Assembly: GCF_014860165.1 (NCBI RefSeq)
Contig: NZ_JACZKG010000071.1
Coordinates: 119,346 to 183,345 of the forward strand
Direction: 5' to 3'
Length of the DNA: 64,000 bases
Source: Devosia sp.
Lineage (GTDB): Bacteria; Pseudomonadota; Alphaproteobacteria; Rhizobiales; Devosiaceae
The translations under genes were made by a program, and so were the position numbers. Below are positions 39,540 through 47,539 of this stretch, one piece after another (position 1 is the first letter of the stretch; every line of letters starts with the position of its first letter). Below the pieces are notes generated by a model, which had not been told where the DNA came from, searched no databases, and worked only from the letters and a program-made list of their open reading frames with translations.

Positions 39540-39794
39540 ATGCATAAACTTGCTTTGAGCCTTGCCGTTCTCGGCCTGTCGGCTGGCGCCGCCTTCGCCC
39601 AGGCCCCGACCAGCTTTGCCGATGTCGATACCGACGCCAATGGCGAGCTGAGCTTTGCTGAATTGCAGCTGGTCTGGACCGATCTGCAGCAGGCCGAATT
39701 CGACGCCGCCGACGCCGATGCCAGCGGCGGCCTGAGCGCGACCGAACTCAATACGCTGCAGCCGGCGACCCTGCCGGCCACCCCGGCCCAATAG
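39540..39794 (+). CDS. Small secreted EF-hand protein (second of two)
   Basis: An 84-residue protein with a signal peptide (LALSLAVLGLSAGAAFAQ) and two EF-hand loops, DTDANGELSFAE and DADASGGLSATE. It resembles the preceding gene product in length, signal peptide and loops, but the loop order is reversed: the N-x-G-E-L-S type loop is second in the first gene and first here. It is separated from the upstream copy by a terminator. Likely a duplicate. Confidence 0.85.
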   Translation: MHKLALSLAVLGLSAGAAFAQAPTSFADVDTDANGELSFAELQLVWTDLQQAEFDAADADASGGLSATELNTLQPATLPATPAQ

Positions 39795-39801
39795 CCGGCC
39801 G

Positions 39802-40677
39802 CTAGTGGATGGTCGGCTCGACCGGCCGTCCGCGCCAGACCGTGACCACCAGCCCCGAAATCACCAGCACCGCGCCGCCGATCTCTGTCGGCGTGATGGT
39901 TTCGCCCAGCACCAGATAGCCCGACAACAGCCCCGTGATCGGCACCAGCAAGGTGAACGGCGCCACTGTCGAGGCCGGATGGCGCCCGAGCAGCCAGCTC
40001 CAGATGCCACCGCCCAGCAATGTCGCCGGATAGGCGAGGAAGGCGATCAGCCCCGCTTCCTGCCAGCCGAAGTCCTGGAGCGCCCCCAGCACCACTTCAG
40101 GGCCCTCCACCAGCAGCGACAGCCCGATCAGCGGCAGCGGCGCGGCCAGCGAACCCCAGACCGTGAAGGCCAGCGCATTGATGCGTCCCGCCTTCTTGGT
40201 CAGCACATTGGCCAGCCCCCAGCTCAGCGCTGCCAGCAGCGTCATGCCCAGCGGCAGCAGCGCCGTGGCCGCCATGCGCTCGAAGGCGATGACGCCGATG
40301 CCGGCAAAGGCGATCATGGCGCCGATGATCTGGAAGCGGCTCGGGCGTTCGCCCAGCAGCACAAAGGCCAGAGCCATGGTGAAGAAGGCCTGCGTCTGCA
40401 ACACCAGCGAACTCAGCCCTGCCGACATGCCCCAGGCGATCGAGAGATTGAGGAAGCCATAGAGCGCGAAGCCGAAGCTGAGTCCGAAACCCACCACCAG
40501 CCACCACGGCGCCTTGGGCGGCCGGATGAAGAACACCGCCGGCAGGGCCGCCGCGACGAAACGCAGGCCGGCCGCCAGGATCGGCGGCAGCGCCTCGACG
40601 CTGAGCTTGATGATGACGAAATTGAAGCCCCAGATGGCAACGACGAGCAGGGCCAGAAGAACGTGGCGCAGCGGCAT
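39802..40677 (-). CDS. EamA-family permease (downstream copy)
   Basis: A 291-residue, about ten-helix DMT permease with two EamA repeats. It starts MPLRHVLLALLVVAIWGFNFVIIKLSVEALPP and includes FIRPPKAPW and the LLGRHPASTVAPFTLLVPITG segment. The upstream neighbour is also 291 residues long with matching segments, so the two are tandem duplicates. The genes overlap by one base (TGATG). Substrate unknown; such pairs often export amino acids or other metabolites. Confidence 0.88.
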   Translation of the reverse strand: MPLRHVLLALLVVAIWGFNFVIIKLSVEALPPILAAGLRFVAAALPAVFFIRPPKAPWWLVVGFGLSFGFALYGFLNLSIAWGMSAGLSSLVLQTQAFFTMALAFVLLGERPSRFQIIGAMIAFAGIGVIAFERMAATALLPLGMTLLAALSWGLANVLTKKAGRINALAFTVWGSLAAPLPLIGLSLLVEGPEVVLGALQDFGWQEAGLIAFLAYPATLLGGGIWSWLLGRHPASTVAPFTLLVPITGLLSGYLVLGETITPTEIGGAVLVISGLVVTVWRGRPVEPTIH

Positions 40678-41552
40678 CAGGCGACGCGCAGCCGGGCGAC
40701 GAGCCGCGGCCCGAACACGTTGAGCAAGAGGCCGACAAAGATCAGCAGGCTGCCGGCGACCTCGAGGGCCGAAACCTGTTCGCCCAGGAAGATGAAGGCG
40801 GCGGCAAAGCCCACCACCGGCACCAGCAGCGAAAACGGCGCGATCAGGCTCGCCGGATGCCGCCCCAGCAGCACCGCCCAGGCGCCATAGCCCACCAGCG
40901 TCGAGCCATAGGCGATGAACAGCACCGAAAACAGCGCCTGCGGACTGATGCTGATCAGATCACCCAGTGCCTGCGGGCCGTCGAGCAGCAAAGACAGCGC
41001 CAGCATGGGCAACGGCGGCACCAGGCTCCCCCACACCACGAAGGCGAGCATGTCGATCTTGCCGGCCCGCTTGGTGACGATATTGGAAATGGCCCAGAAG
41101 CAGGCCGCAACCAGGGTCAGCAGCAGCGGCACCAGCACGGCCCCGCCGATATGCTCGGCTCCGATCGTCCCGAGGCCCACAAGCGCAATGGCCGCCCCGC
41201 CCAATTGCAGTGGCGACGGCCGGTCGCCCAGCAGCGCCACGGCCAGCGCCATGGTGAAGAACACCTGCATCTGCATGACCAGGCTCGCCAGCCCCGCCGG
41301 CATGCCCAGGCGGACCGCCGTGAACAGAAAACCGAACTGCAGGACGCCCACGGTGAACCCATAGGCGATCAGGATTGGCCAGCCTACATTGGGCTTGCGG
41401 ATGAAAAACACCGCCGGCAGGGCGCAGCCGAGATAGCGCAGCCCGGTCAGCAGGAAGGGCGAGATTTCATCGACGCCCCACTTGATGGCGACGAAATTGA
41501 TCCCCCAGATGAGGACGACACCAAGGGCCAGGGCTATGTCGCGGAGAGGCAT
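40677..41552 (-). CDS. EamA-family permease (upstream copy)
   Basis: A 291-residue DMT permease starting MPLRDIALALGVVLIWGINFVAIKWGVDEISP. It shares FIRKPNVGW, LLGRHPASLIAPFSLLVPVVG and overall layout with the downstream copy, including the length. I chose the ATG at 41552 because it matches the copy's N-terminus; a long upstream frame crosses a palindromic repeat and is not expected to be coding. It lies downstream of asd with repeat A2 between. Confidence 0.88.
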   Translation of the reverse strand: MPLRDIALALGVVLIWGINFVAIKWGVDEISPFLLTGLRYLGCALPAVFFIRKPNVGWPILIAYGFTVGVLQFGFLFTAVRLGMPAGLASLVMQMQVFFTMALAVALLGDRPSPLQLGGAAIALVGLGTIGAEHIGGAVLVPLLLTLVAACFWAISNIVTKRAGKIDMLAFVVWGSLVPPLPMLALSLLLDGPQALGDLISISPQALFSVLFIAYGSTLVGYGAWAVLLGRHPASLIAPFSLLVPVVGFAAAFIFLGEQVSALEVAGSLLIFVGLLLNVFGPRLVARLRVA

Positions 41553-41569
41553 GGAAAGTTCCGGTTCTT

Positions 41570-41701
41570 CACCTCTCCCTCTGGGGGAGAGGTCGGCGGC
41601 GAAGCCGACGGGTGAGGGGGCCTTCCCCCCTGCACTGAGATTGTGAAAGCCCCCCTCACCCGACTCGAAGACGGGTCGACCTCTCCCCCAAGGGGAGAGG
41701 T
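41570..41701. repeat. Intergenic palindromic repeat, family A copy 2
   Basis: A 132 bp palindrome with the same arms as the copy at 3644-3772 (CACCTCTCCCTCTGGGGGAG and GGTGAGGGGGCC), but inverted: the GACCCGTCTTCGGGTC-like hairpin is on the right here and on the left there. It lies between asd and the EamA pair. Confidence 0.85.
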
Positions 41702-41710
41702 CAGAAAGCC

Positions 41711-42754
41711 TCAGGCCGCCTTGCGCGACACCAGGCCGCGGGCGATCAGCTCTTCGGCGATCTGGATGGTGTTGAGCGCGGCGCCCTTGCGCAGGTTGTC
41801 GCTGACCACCCAGATATTGAGGCCATTCTCGATGGTGGCGTCCTCTCGGATGCGGCTGACGAAGGTGTCGTACTCGCCCACGCTTTCGACCGGCGTCGCG
41901 TAGCCGCCCGGCTCGCGCTTGTCGATGACCGTGATACCCGGCGCTTCGCGCAGGATGTCGCGCGCCTCGTCGGGCGAGATCGGGTTCTCGAACTCGATAT
42001 TGACGGCCTCGGAGTGACCCACAAAGACCGGCACGCGCACGGCGGTGCAGGTCACCTTGATCTTGGGATCGAGGATCTTCTTGGTCTCGGCCATCACCTT
42101 CCACTCTTCCTTGGTCGAGCCGTCTTCCATGAAGACGTCGATATGGGGAATGACGTTGAAGGCGATCTGCTTGGGGAACTTGTTGCCCGGCCCCGGGCTG
42201 TCATTGACGAAAATGCCCTTGGTCTGGTTCCACAGCTCGTCGACGCCCTCCTTGCCGGCGCCGCTGACCGACTGGTAGGTCGAAACGACAATGCGCTTGA
42301 TCTTGGCGAAGTCGTGCAGGGGCTTGAGCGCCACGACGAGCTGGGCTGTCGAGCAATTGGGATTGGCGATGATGTTGAGCCGGTTGGGATTGGCCAGCCA
42401 CGCATCGAGCACATGCGCATTCACTTCCGGCACGATCAGCGGCACGTTGGAATCGTAGCGCCAGAAGCTCGAATTATCGATGACGATGCAGCCGCTGGCA
42501 GCGATGCGCGGCGCCCAGTCCTTGGAAATGGCGCCACCGGCCGACATGATGGCGAAATCGACGCCCTTGAAGTCGAAATCGTCGAGATTCTTCGCCTTGA
42601 GGATCTTGTCGCCATAGGAGATTTCGCGGCCGATCGAGCGCGAGGAGGCGAGCGCGATCACCTCGTCGGCGGGAAACTTGCGTTCCGCCAGAATATTGAG
42701 AACTTCACGGCCCACATTGCCCGTGGCACCGACGACAGCGACGCGATAACCCAT
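41711..42754 (-). CDS. asd: Aspartate-semialdehyde dehydrogenase
   Basis: A 347-residue enzyme reducing aspartyl phosphate to aspartate semialdehyde, the branch point for lysine, threonine and methionine, and for diaminopimelate in the cell wall. NADP-binding VAVVGATGNVGREVL, catalytic Cys in IIANPNCSTAQLV and the His-containing VFVGHSEAVNIEF are clear. A promoter-like sequence is found about 235 bases upstream. Confidence 0.97.
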   Translation of the reverse strand: MGYRVAVVGATGNVGREVLNILAERKFPADEVIALASSRSIGREISYGDKILKAKNLDDFDFKGVDFAIMSAGGAISKDWAPRIAASGCIVIDNSSFWRYDSNVPLIVPEVNAHVLDAWLANPNRLNIIANPNCSTAQLVVALKPLHDFAKIKRIVVSTYQSVSGAGKEGVDELWNQTKGIFVNDSPGPGNKFPKQIAFNVIPHIDVFMEDGSTKEEWKVMAETKKILDPKIKVTCTAVRVPVFVGHSEAVNIEFENPISPDEARDILREAPGITVIDKREPGGYATPVESVGEYDTFVSRIREDATIENGLNIWVVSDNLRKGAALNTIQIAEELIARGLVSRKAA

Positions 42755-42987
42755 TTTGGAACTCCAGTCCCTTACCAGTTTCCGCCCCCGCGCGATGGAC
42801 TTGCCATCGCGGTCAGTGCTTTGAGCCTCTCCCCGTCGGGAGACGACCCGGGGAAAAGCGTCAGGCGGTTTTGGTGGTTTTAGTCATCGACGCAGCGATG
42901 CCACCGGCCGGAGCCAGAGTGGTTGCGAGACCCGCAATGTCGAAAAAGCTGCGCATCGGATGACTGCTTGGTTGAAAAGCAGGCGAA
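42755..42987. other. Leader region upstream of asd
   Basis: About 230 bases between asd and a promoter-like sequence on the same strand. A 31-codon frame (42861-42956, minus) reads MRSFFDIAGLATTLAPAGGI and onward, but it has no clear ribosome site, so I do not call it a gene. Hairpin-forming GATGGACTTGCCATC lies near 42793-42807. No known riboswitch is recognised. Confidence 0.45.
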
Positions 42988-43015
42988 GTCATACGCCCAA
43001 ATAGGAAATAGTCAA
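42988..43015 (-). promoter_or_regulatory. Sigma-70 type promoter candidate for asd
   Basis: On the minus strand, TTGACT and TATGAC hexamers are separated by 16 bases. They match the -35 and -10 consensus well. A start here would give asd a leader of about 225 bases. It is a prediction from sequence alone. Confidence 0.5.
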
Positions 43016-43074
43016 TTGCCTTGCCATCGGTGCTCTCGGGGCCGCATTGATGCGCCATTGCAACAGAGAGCCTG

Positions 43075-43090
43075 TTAAGAGGATGTTAAC
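43075..43090 (+). promoter_or_regulatory. CtrA box candidate upstream of the beta-barrel gene
   Basis: TTAA-GAGGATG-TTAAC is an exact match to the alphaproteobacterial CtrA box TTAA-N7-TTAAC. It lies 67 bases before the ATG of the outer-membrane barrel gene (43157), a sensible promoter position. Confidence 0.55.
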
Positions 43091-43156
43091 GCAGTATGTT
43101 GTTGCGGCGTTAGCGTCTGTGGCCATGAAATGGCCGCGCGGGTTGGGGAATTATCG

Positions 43157-44236
43157 ATGCGTTCTGGGATTGCTGCGGGTCTGGCTTTGGCGATGGCGCT
43201 GTCCGGCGCCTCGATGGCGCAGGACAATGCGCTCTATTTCAGCCCGGACCTGCTGGCCGAATTCACCGCGCCCAGCGCCTTTGATGGCCTGTATGCCGGC
43301 GTGCTGATCGGCCCCATCTCGGCCCGCAAGAACAACTTCAACACAGTCGGTGCCGATATCCGCGCCGAACTTGGTGGCGTCGTTGGCTGGAACCAACCTG
43401 TGGCGCCCGGCGTGATCATCGGCGGCGAATTGCAGGGCACCGTCGCCACCGATTTCGGTTCGGCCTATCTGCGGCTGATGGCGCTGGCCCGCCTCGGCTT
43501 CGCCGCAGGGGACAATACGCTGGTCTACCTGCTGGGCGGCGTCGGACGCATGGGCCAAAGCTGGGCCTTCGAGGCCGGTATCGGCGCCGAGGTCATGGTA
43601 ACGCCGAACATGGCGCTGCGCCTTGAAGCTGCCGGCATCGGCCAGCTCGGCCCTGTGCCCAATGGCAACAATATCCCGGCCGTCTCGGCCATGCGCGTCA
43701 CCTCGGGCGCTATCTGGCAGCTCGATGGCCCGCCGGCCGCGACCACGTTCAACAGCGGCCCGGTGACCGAATTCACCGGCCTTTATGCCGGCATCAATAT
43801 CGGCGGCCTCACCGACCCGCAGTTCAACTTCTTCGACGACTATGGCTGGGGCTGGCATCTGAGCCGCTTCGAAATGGGCGGCTTTGCCGGCTATAGCCAT
43901 GCGCTCAATGACATGTTCCGCGTCGGTGTCGAAGCCCAGCTCGGCGTCAATTACGACACCTCTGGCGATGCGGGCCTCGACGCGCTGGCGCTGGCCCGTG
44001 TCGGCGTCGTGCCGATGGAGGGCGTGCATGCCTATGCCGCTGGCGGGCTGGGGCTGGTAGAAGGCAAGGGCGCCTATGCCTTTGGTGGCGGCGTCGAATA
44101 TGCCCTCTGGGGCCAGGCCTCCCTGCGCGGCGAAGCCCTGATCCTGGGCCGCATGGACGGCGCGCCGGGCCTGACCGGGGTCAGCGGACCCACCACCTCC
44201 AAGGTCACCATTGGCACGGTGTGGCACTTCGACTAA
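43157..44236 (+). CDS. Outer-membrane protein with two similar barrel halves
   Basis: A 359-residue protein with signal peptide (IAAGLALAMALSGASMAQ) and beta-rich sequence. The first half begins FDGLYAGVLIGP (about residue 42) and the second FTGLYAGINIGG (about 207). Both run through a hydrophobic-alternating pattern with L-A-L-A-R-x-G and G-G-x-G-x-x segments. The second half ends in VTIGTVWHFD, a C-terminal strand with an aromatic penultimate position. This suggests internal duplication of an eight-strand-type barrel. No named family is recognised. A CtrA-type box precedes it. Confidence 0.75.
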   Translation: MRSGIAAGLALAMALSGASMAQDNALYFSPDLLAEFTAPSAFDGLYAGVLIGPISARKNNFNTVGADIRAELGGVVGWNQPVAPGVIIGGELQGTVATDFGSAYLRLMALARLGFAAGDNTLVYLLGGVGRMGQSWAFEAGIGAEVMVTPNMALRLEAAGIGQLGPVPNGNNIPAVSAMRVTSGAIWQLDGPPAATTFNSGPVTEFTGLYAGINIGGLTDPQFNFFDDYGWGWHLSRFEMGGFAGYSHALNDMFRVGVEAQLGVNYDTSGDAGLDALALARVGVVPMEGVHAYAAGGLGLVEGKGAYAFGGGVEYALWGQASLRGEALILGRMDGAPGLTGVSGPTTSKVTIGTVWHFD

Positions 44237-44263
44237 GAGCGGGCAACGCCCTTCTCCCGGAAA

Positions 44264-44349
44264 CCTCATGGTGAGCTCGTCGAACCACGAGGTTGAGCGA
44301 GTAGAGCCATGTTGCCACGCCCTCGTGGTTCGACAGGCTCACCATGAGG
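44264..44349. repeat. Intergenic palindromic repeat, family E
   Basis: An 86 bp inverted repeat with arms CCTCATGGTGAGC(T)CGTCGAACCACGAGG and CCTCGTGGTTCGACAGGCTC... (44320-44349), nearly perfect. It lies between the barrel gene and the BaiN-like gene. Elements of this sequence type are widespread in alphaproteobacteria. Confidence 0.8.
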
Positions 44350-44371
44350 GCTACCGAGGTCAGGACCAGCC

Positions 44372-45562
44372 ATGCCCCATTATGATGTCGTGATTCTCGG
44401 CGCCGGTGCCGCCGGCATGATGGCCGCCATCGAGGCCGGCAAGCGCGGGCGCCGCGTGCTGGTGGTCGACCACGCCAAGTATGCGGGGGAGAAGATCCGC
44501 ATTTCCGGCGGCGGGCGCTGCAACTTCACCAATATCAACGCCACCACGGACAAGGGCCGCGACCGCTTCCTCAGCGACAATCCGCGCTTCGCCCTCTCGG
44601 CCCTCAGCCGCTACACCCCGGACATGTTCATCGCCATGGTGCGCGACCACGGCATCACCTTCCACGAAAAGACTCTGGGTCAGCTCTTCTGCGACGGGCC
44701 GGCGACGCAGATCAACACCATGCTGCTGGGCGAAATGCGCAAGGCGGGGGTGACACTGGTGCTCGAAACCAGTGTCGAGGCGGTGGATCGCGGCAGCGAC
44801 GGATTCTCGCTGCAGCTGAGCACCTCCTCCATCACATGCGACAGCCTTGTCGTCGCCACCGGCGGCAAGTCCATTCCCAAGATGGGCGCCACGGGCCTGG
44901 GCTACCAGCTCGCCACCCAGTTCGGCCTGCGCCTCACCGAGACGCGGCCCGCTTTGGTGCCGCTCACCTTCGAAACCGGGGCTCTGGACAAGCTCAAGGA
45001 ACTGTCCGGCATCGCCACCCCGGCCATTGTCAGCCACAGCAAGACCGCCTTCGAGGAAGCGCTGCTCTTCACCCATCGCGGACTCTCCGGCCCGGCCATC
45101 CTGCAGATTTCATCCTATTGGCGCGAGGGCGACGCCATTGCGATCGACCTGCTGCCGCACCAGAATGCCGGTGAAGCGCTGCGCGCCGCCCGCAAGGCGA
45201 CGCCCAAGGTACAGGTGCAGACCGTGCTTGCGGGGCTCCTGCCCAAGAAGCTTGCCCAGTTGCTGGGCGACGAGCTCGACATGCCTGGCATGATCGGTGA
45301 CTTCTCGGACAAGAAGCTAGCGCTGGTGGAAGCCATGCTCAAGGCCTGGACGCTCAAACCCGTCGGCTCGGAGGGCTACCGCACCGCCGAAGTCACGCTG
45401 GGTGGCGTCGACACTCGCGATCTCGACGCCAAGACCATGGCAGCCCGCGATGTGCCGGGCCTCTACTTCATCGGCGAAGTGGTCGATGTCACCGGCTGGC
45501 TGGGCGGCTACAATTTCCAATGGGCCTGGGCCAGTGGCTGGGCGGCGGGGCAGGTGGCTTAA
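44372..45562 (+). CDS. NAD(P)/FAD-dependent oxidoreductase, BaiN/HI0933 family
   Basis: A 396-residue flavoprotein. The dinucleotide-binding start is [23 protein letters not shown], followed by [11 protein letters not shown], a family signature. FSGVD-type motifs and the end [30 protein letters not shown] are typical of the HI0933/BaiN family, whose physiological substrate in most bacteria is not known. It stands alone between two palindromic repeats. Confidence 0.9.
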   Translation: [396 protein letters not shown]

Positions 45563-45591
45563 GGGCCTGCCGGCGTCTCAACGAACTTGAT

Positions 45592-45677
45592 CGTCACCCT
45601 CGGGCTTGACCCGAGGGCTCTGCACTTGCGGGACGAGCGGTAAGTGAAGAACCCTCGGGCTTGACCCGAGGGTGACG
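45592..45677. repeat. Intergenic palindromic repeat, family C copy 2
   Basis: Begins CGTCACCCTCGGGCTTGACC and ends GACCCGAGGGTGACG, matching the copies at 37754 and 53483. It lies between the convergent BaiN-like and PagL-like genes, where it may help end both transcripts. Confidence 0.85.
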
Positions 45678-45700
45678 GCCGGCGGTCGAGAGGTGATGAT

Positions 45701-46258
45701 CTAAAACCGCCACCCCAGCCTGACACCCACATTGGTATTGGCCCGCGGCGCGCCACAGGCGCCGAAATCAGGCAGGTGCTCCACCGTGCCGATAACGGAG
45801 GTGCCCAGCGGCAGGATGACGCCGACGCTGCCGGCGACGCGCAACCCGACGCCACAGCCGAAATTGCGGCTGGGATCGTTCTGCGGCGCGTTGAACAGGC
45901 CCGAGCGCAACACGCCACCGGCGCTGGCTTCGACAAAGACCGGCAGGACCGGCGCCTGGAACGTCCAGCTGAGACCCGCATAACCATAGCTGTCCTGGCC
46001 GCGAAAATTCATCGTTGCGCCCAGATGCGGACGAAGCTCGCCGATGACCGACCAGGCATTGAGATCGGGCAGGGCAAACAGCAATTCGACGTTTGCGTCG
46101 CCGATCCTGACCGGATCGAGCAGGTTGCCGCCGCCATCGATACCGCGCGCGCCGATGCCGGCACGAACTTCCGGCAGCAGGTTGAACTGCGCCTGGGCGG
46201 GTGCCGCCAGCAGCAGGAGGCCAGCAAGCAGGGCGAGACGATAGATAATGCTGCGCAT
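45701..46258 (-). CDS. PagL-fold (lipid A deacylase-like) outer membrane protein lacking catalytic residues
   Basis: A 185-residue protein with a signal peptide (LALLAGLLLLAAPAQAQ) and a small barrel pattern. The C-terminus, VEHLPDFGACGAPRANTNVGVRLGWRF in outline, aligns with the end of acyloxyacyl hydrolase/PagL proteins, where the motif is H-x-S-N. Here it reads H-L-P-D, and the Glu position 14 residues later is Thr. Two of the three catalytic residues thus appear lost. ATG 46258 gives a proper signal peptide. It may be an inactive barrel or a relative with another role. Confidence 0.65.
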   Translation of the reverse strand: MRSIIYRLALLAGLLLLAAPAQAQFNLLPEVRAGIGARGIDGGGNLLDPVRIGDANVELLFALPDLNAWSVIGELRPHLGATMNFRGQDSYGYAGLSWTFQAPVLPVFVEASAGGVLRSGLFNAPQNDPSRNFGCGVGLRVAGSVGVILPLGTSVIGTVEHLPDFGACGAPRANTNVGVRLGWRF

Positions 46259-46423
46259 AGGACTGCTCCGGGCCATCAATCTTCGATTGAGCGGCTCCAC
46301 GGGCCAATGCGCAAGATTTGACTAAAATTGCGATGAACGAGTCCCTAATGGCGCGATTACCCATCTCGCTTTCATCGCAATTTGCCGATAGAAGGCGGGG
46401 ATTGACGACAAAGGATATTGCCC

Positions 46424-47434
46424 GTGACCCCTCCCTTCGCCCTCTCGCTGCAGGATCTTGCCCCCATTGCCGAAGGCACCAATACGCCGCAGGCCATGGC
46501 CGAAACGATCCTCCTGGCGCAGGAGGCCGACCGGCTGGGCTATACCAGGCTCTGGTATGCCGAGCATCACGGCATGCCCTCTATCGCCTCCTCGGTGCCC
46601 GAAATCCTCATCGGCAGCGCCGCGGCCCATACCAGCAACATCCGGGTCGGCTCCGGCGGGGTCATGCTGCTCAATCATGCCCCGCTGCGCATCGCTGAGG
46701 CCTATCGCACGCTCGAGGGCCTGTTTCCCGGCCGCATTGACCTCGGTATCGGTCGGGCGCCGGGCGGCGACGGCTATGCCATGCGCGCCCTGCGCAGCGG
46801 CGGCGGCGAGGAATTTTCCGCCTATCTGGCCGAACTCATGGCCTTCGACGAAGACGGCTTTCCGCCCGATCACCCATTTTCGCGCGTGCCGGTCTCCCCC
46901 GGCGGTATCCGCCTGCCGCCGATGTGGCTGCTCGGCTCGTCCGGCGCCAGCGCCTCGGCGGCGGGACAGCTGGGCATCGGCTATGCCTTTGCCGCCCATT
47001 TCAGCCACACGCCCCCTGCCCCTGCTTTCGAAGCCTATCGCTATGGCTTCAAGGCCACCGAAGCCTTCCCCAAGCCCAGGACCATGCTCTGCGTCTCGGC
47101 CATCTGCGCGCCAACGGATGAGGAAGCGCAATACCTGAGCCGCTCGCAGGCGGTGAGTTGGGCCCTGTTCACATCAGGCGAGCAGCGCAAGCTGATGGCG
47201 CCCGAGGAGGCGCATGCCCGCGTGCTGACGCCCCAGCAGCAGTCCGTCATCGATCACCAGTCGACGCTGTGGATAACAGGCTCGCCCCAGACGGTGCGCG
47301 ACGCCATTGCCGAAAAGGCCGAGAGCTGCGCCGCCGACGAGGTGATGATCACCACCACAGTGCATAGCTATGAATTGCGGCGGCGCAGCTATGCCCTGAT
47401 TGCCGAGGCGTTCGGGCTGGAGCCGAGGGGCTGA
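46424..47434 (+). CDS. Luciferase-like FMN-dependent monooxygenase (LLM class)
   Basis: A 336-residue (beta/alpha)8 flavin monooxygenase of the bacterial luciferase superfamily. Motifs include ALSLQDLAPIAEG, AEEADRLGY-x-R-x-WYAEHHG (as EADRLGYTRLWYAEHHGM), VGSGGVMLLNHAPLRIAEA and GRIDLGIGRAPGGD, the family signature. GTG 46424 is preferred over TTG 46418 because AAGGAT (46411-46416) sits at a better distance. Divergent from the PagL-like gene. Substrate unknown. Confidence 0.9.
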   Translation: MTPPFALSLQDLAPIAEGTNTPQAMAETILLAQEADRLGYTRLWYAEHHGMPSIASSVPEILIGSAAAHTSNIRVGSGGVMLLNHAPLRIAEAYRTLEGLFPGRIDLGIGRAPGGDGYAMRALRSGGGEEFSAYLAELMAFDEDGFPPDHPFSRVPVSPGGIRLPPMWLLGSSGASASAAGQLGIGYAFAAHFSHTPPAPAFEAYRYGFKATEAFPKPRTMLCVSAICAPTDEEAQYLSRSQAVSWALFTSGEQRKLMAPEEAHARVLTPQQQSVIDHQSTLWITGSPQTVRDAIAEKAESCAADEVMITTTVHSYELRRRSYALIAEAFGLEPRG

Positions 47435-47539
47435 CCTGCGACATCGCGCCCAGGCGCCCCGCCCCGAAATCCGGTTGCCGTTAACCGTCCATTTCGGCGC
47501 GCGGGATACCCTGCATGCAGTTACGCTTCGGATCGTGCC

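Noticed and set aside
42861..42956. A 31-codon frame (MRSFFDIAGLATT...) upstream of asd as a leader peptide
   Set aside because: No clear ribosome site, no run of regulatory codons and no terminator/antiterminator pair. I leave it as a possibility only.
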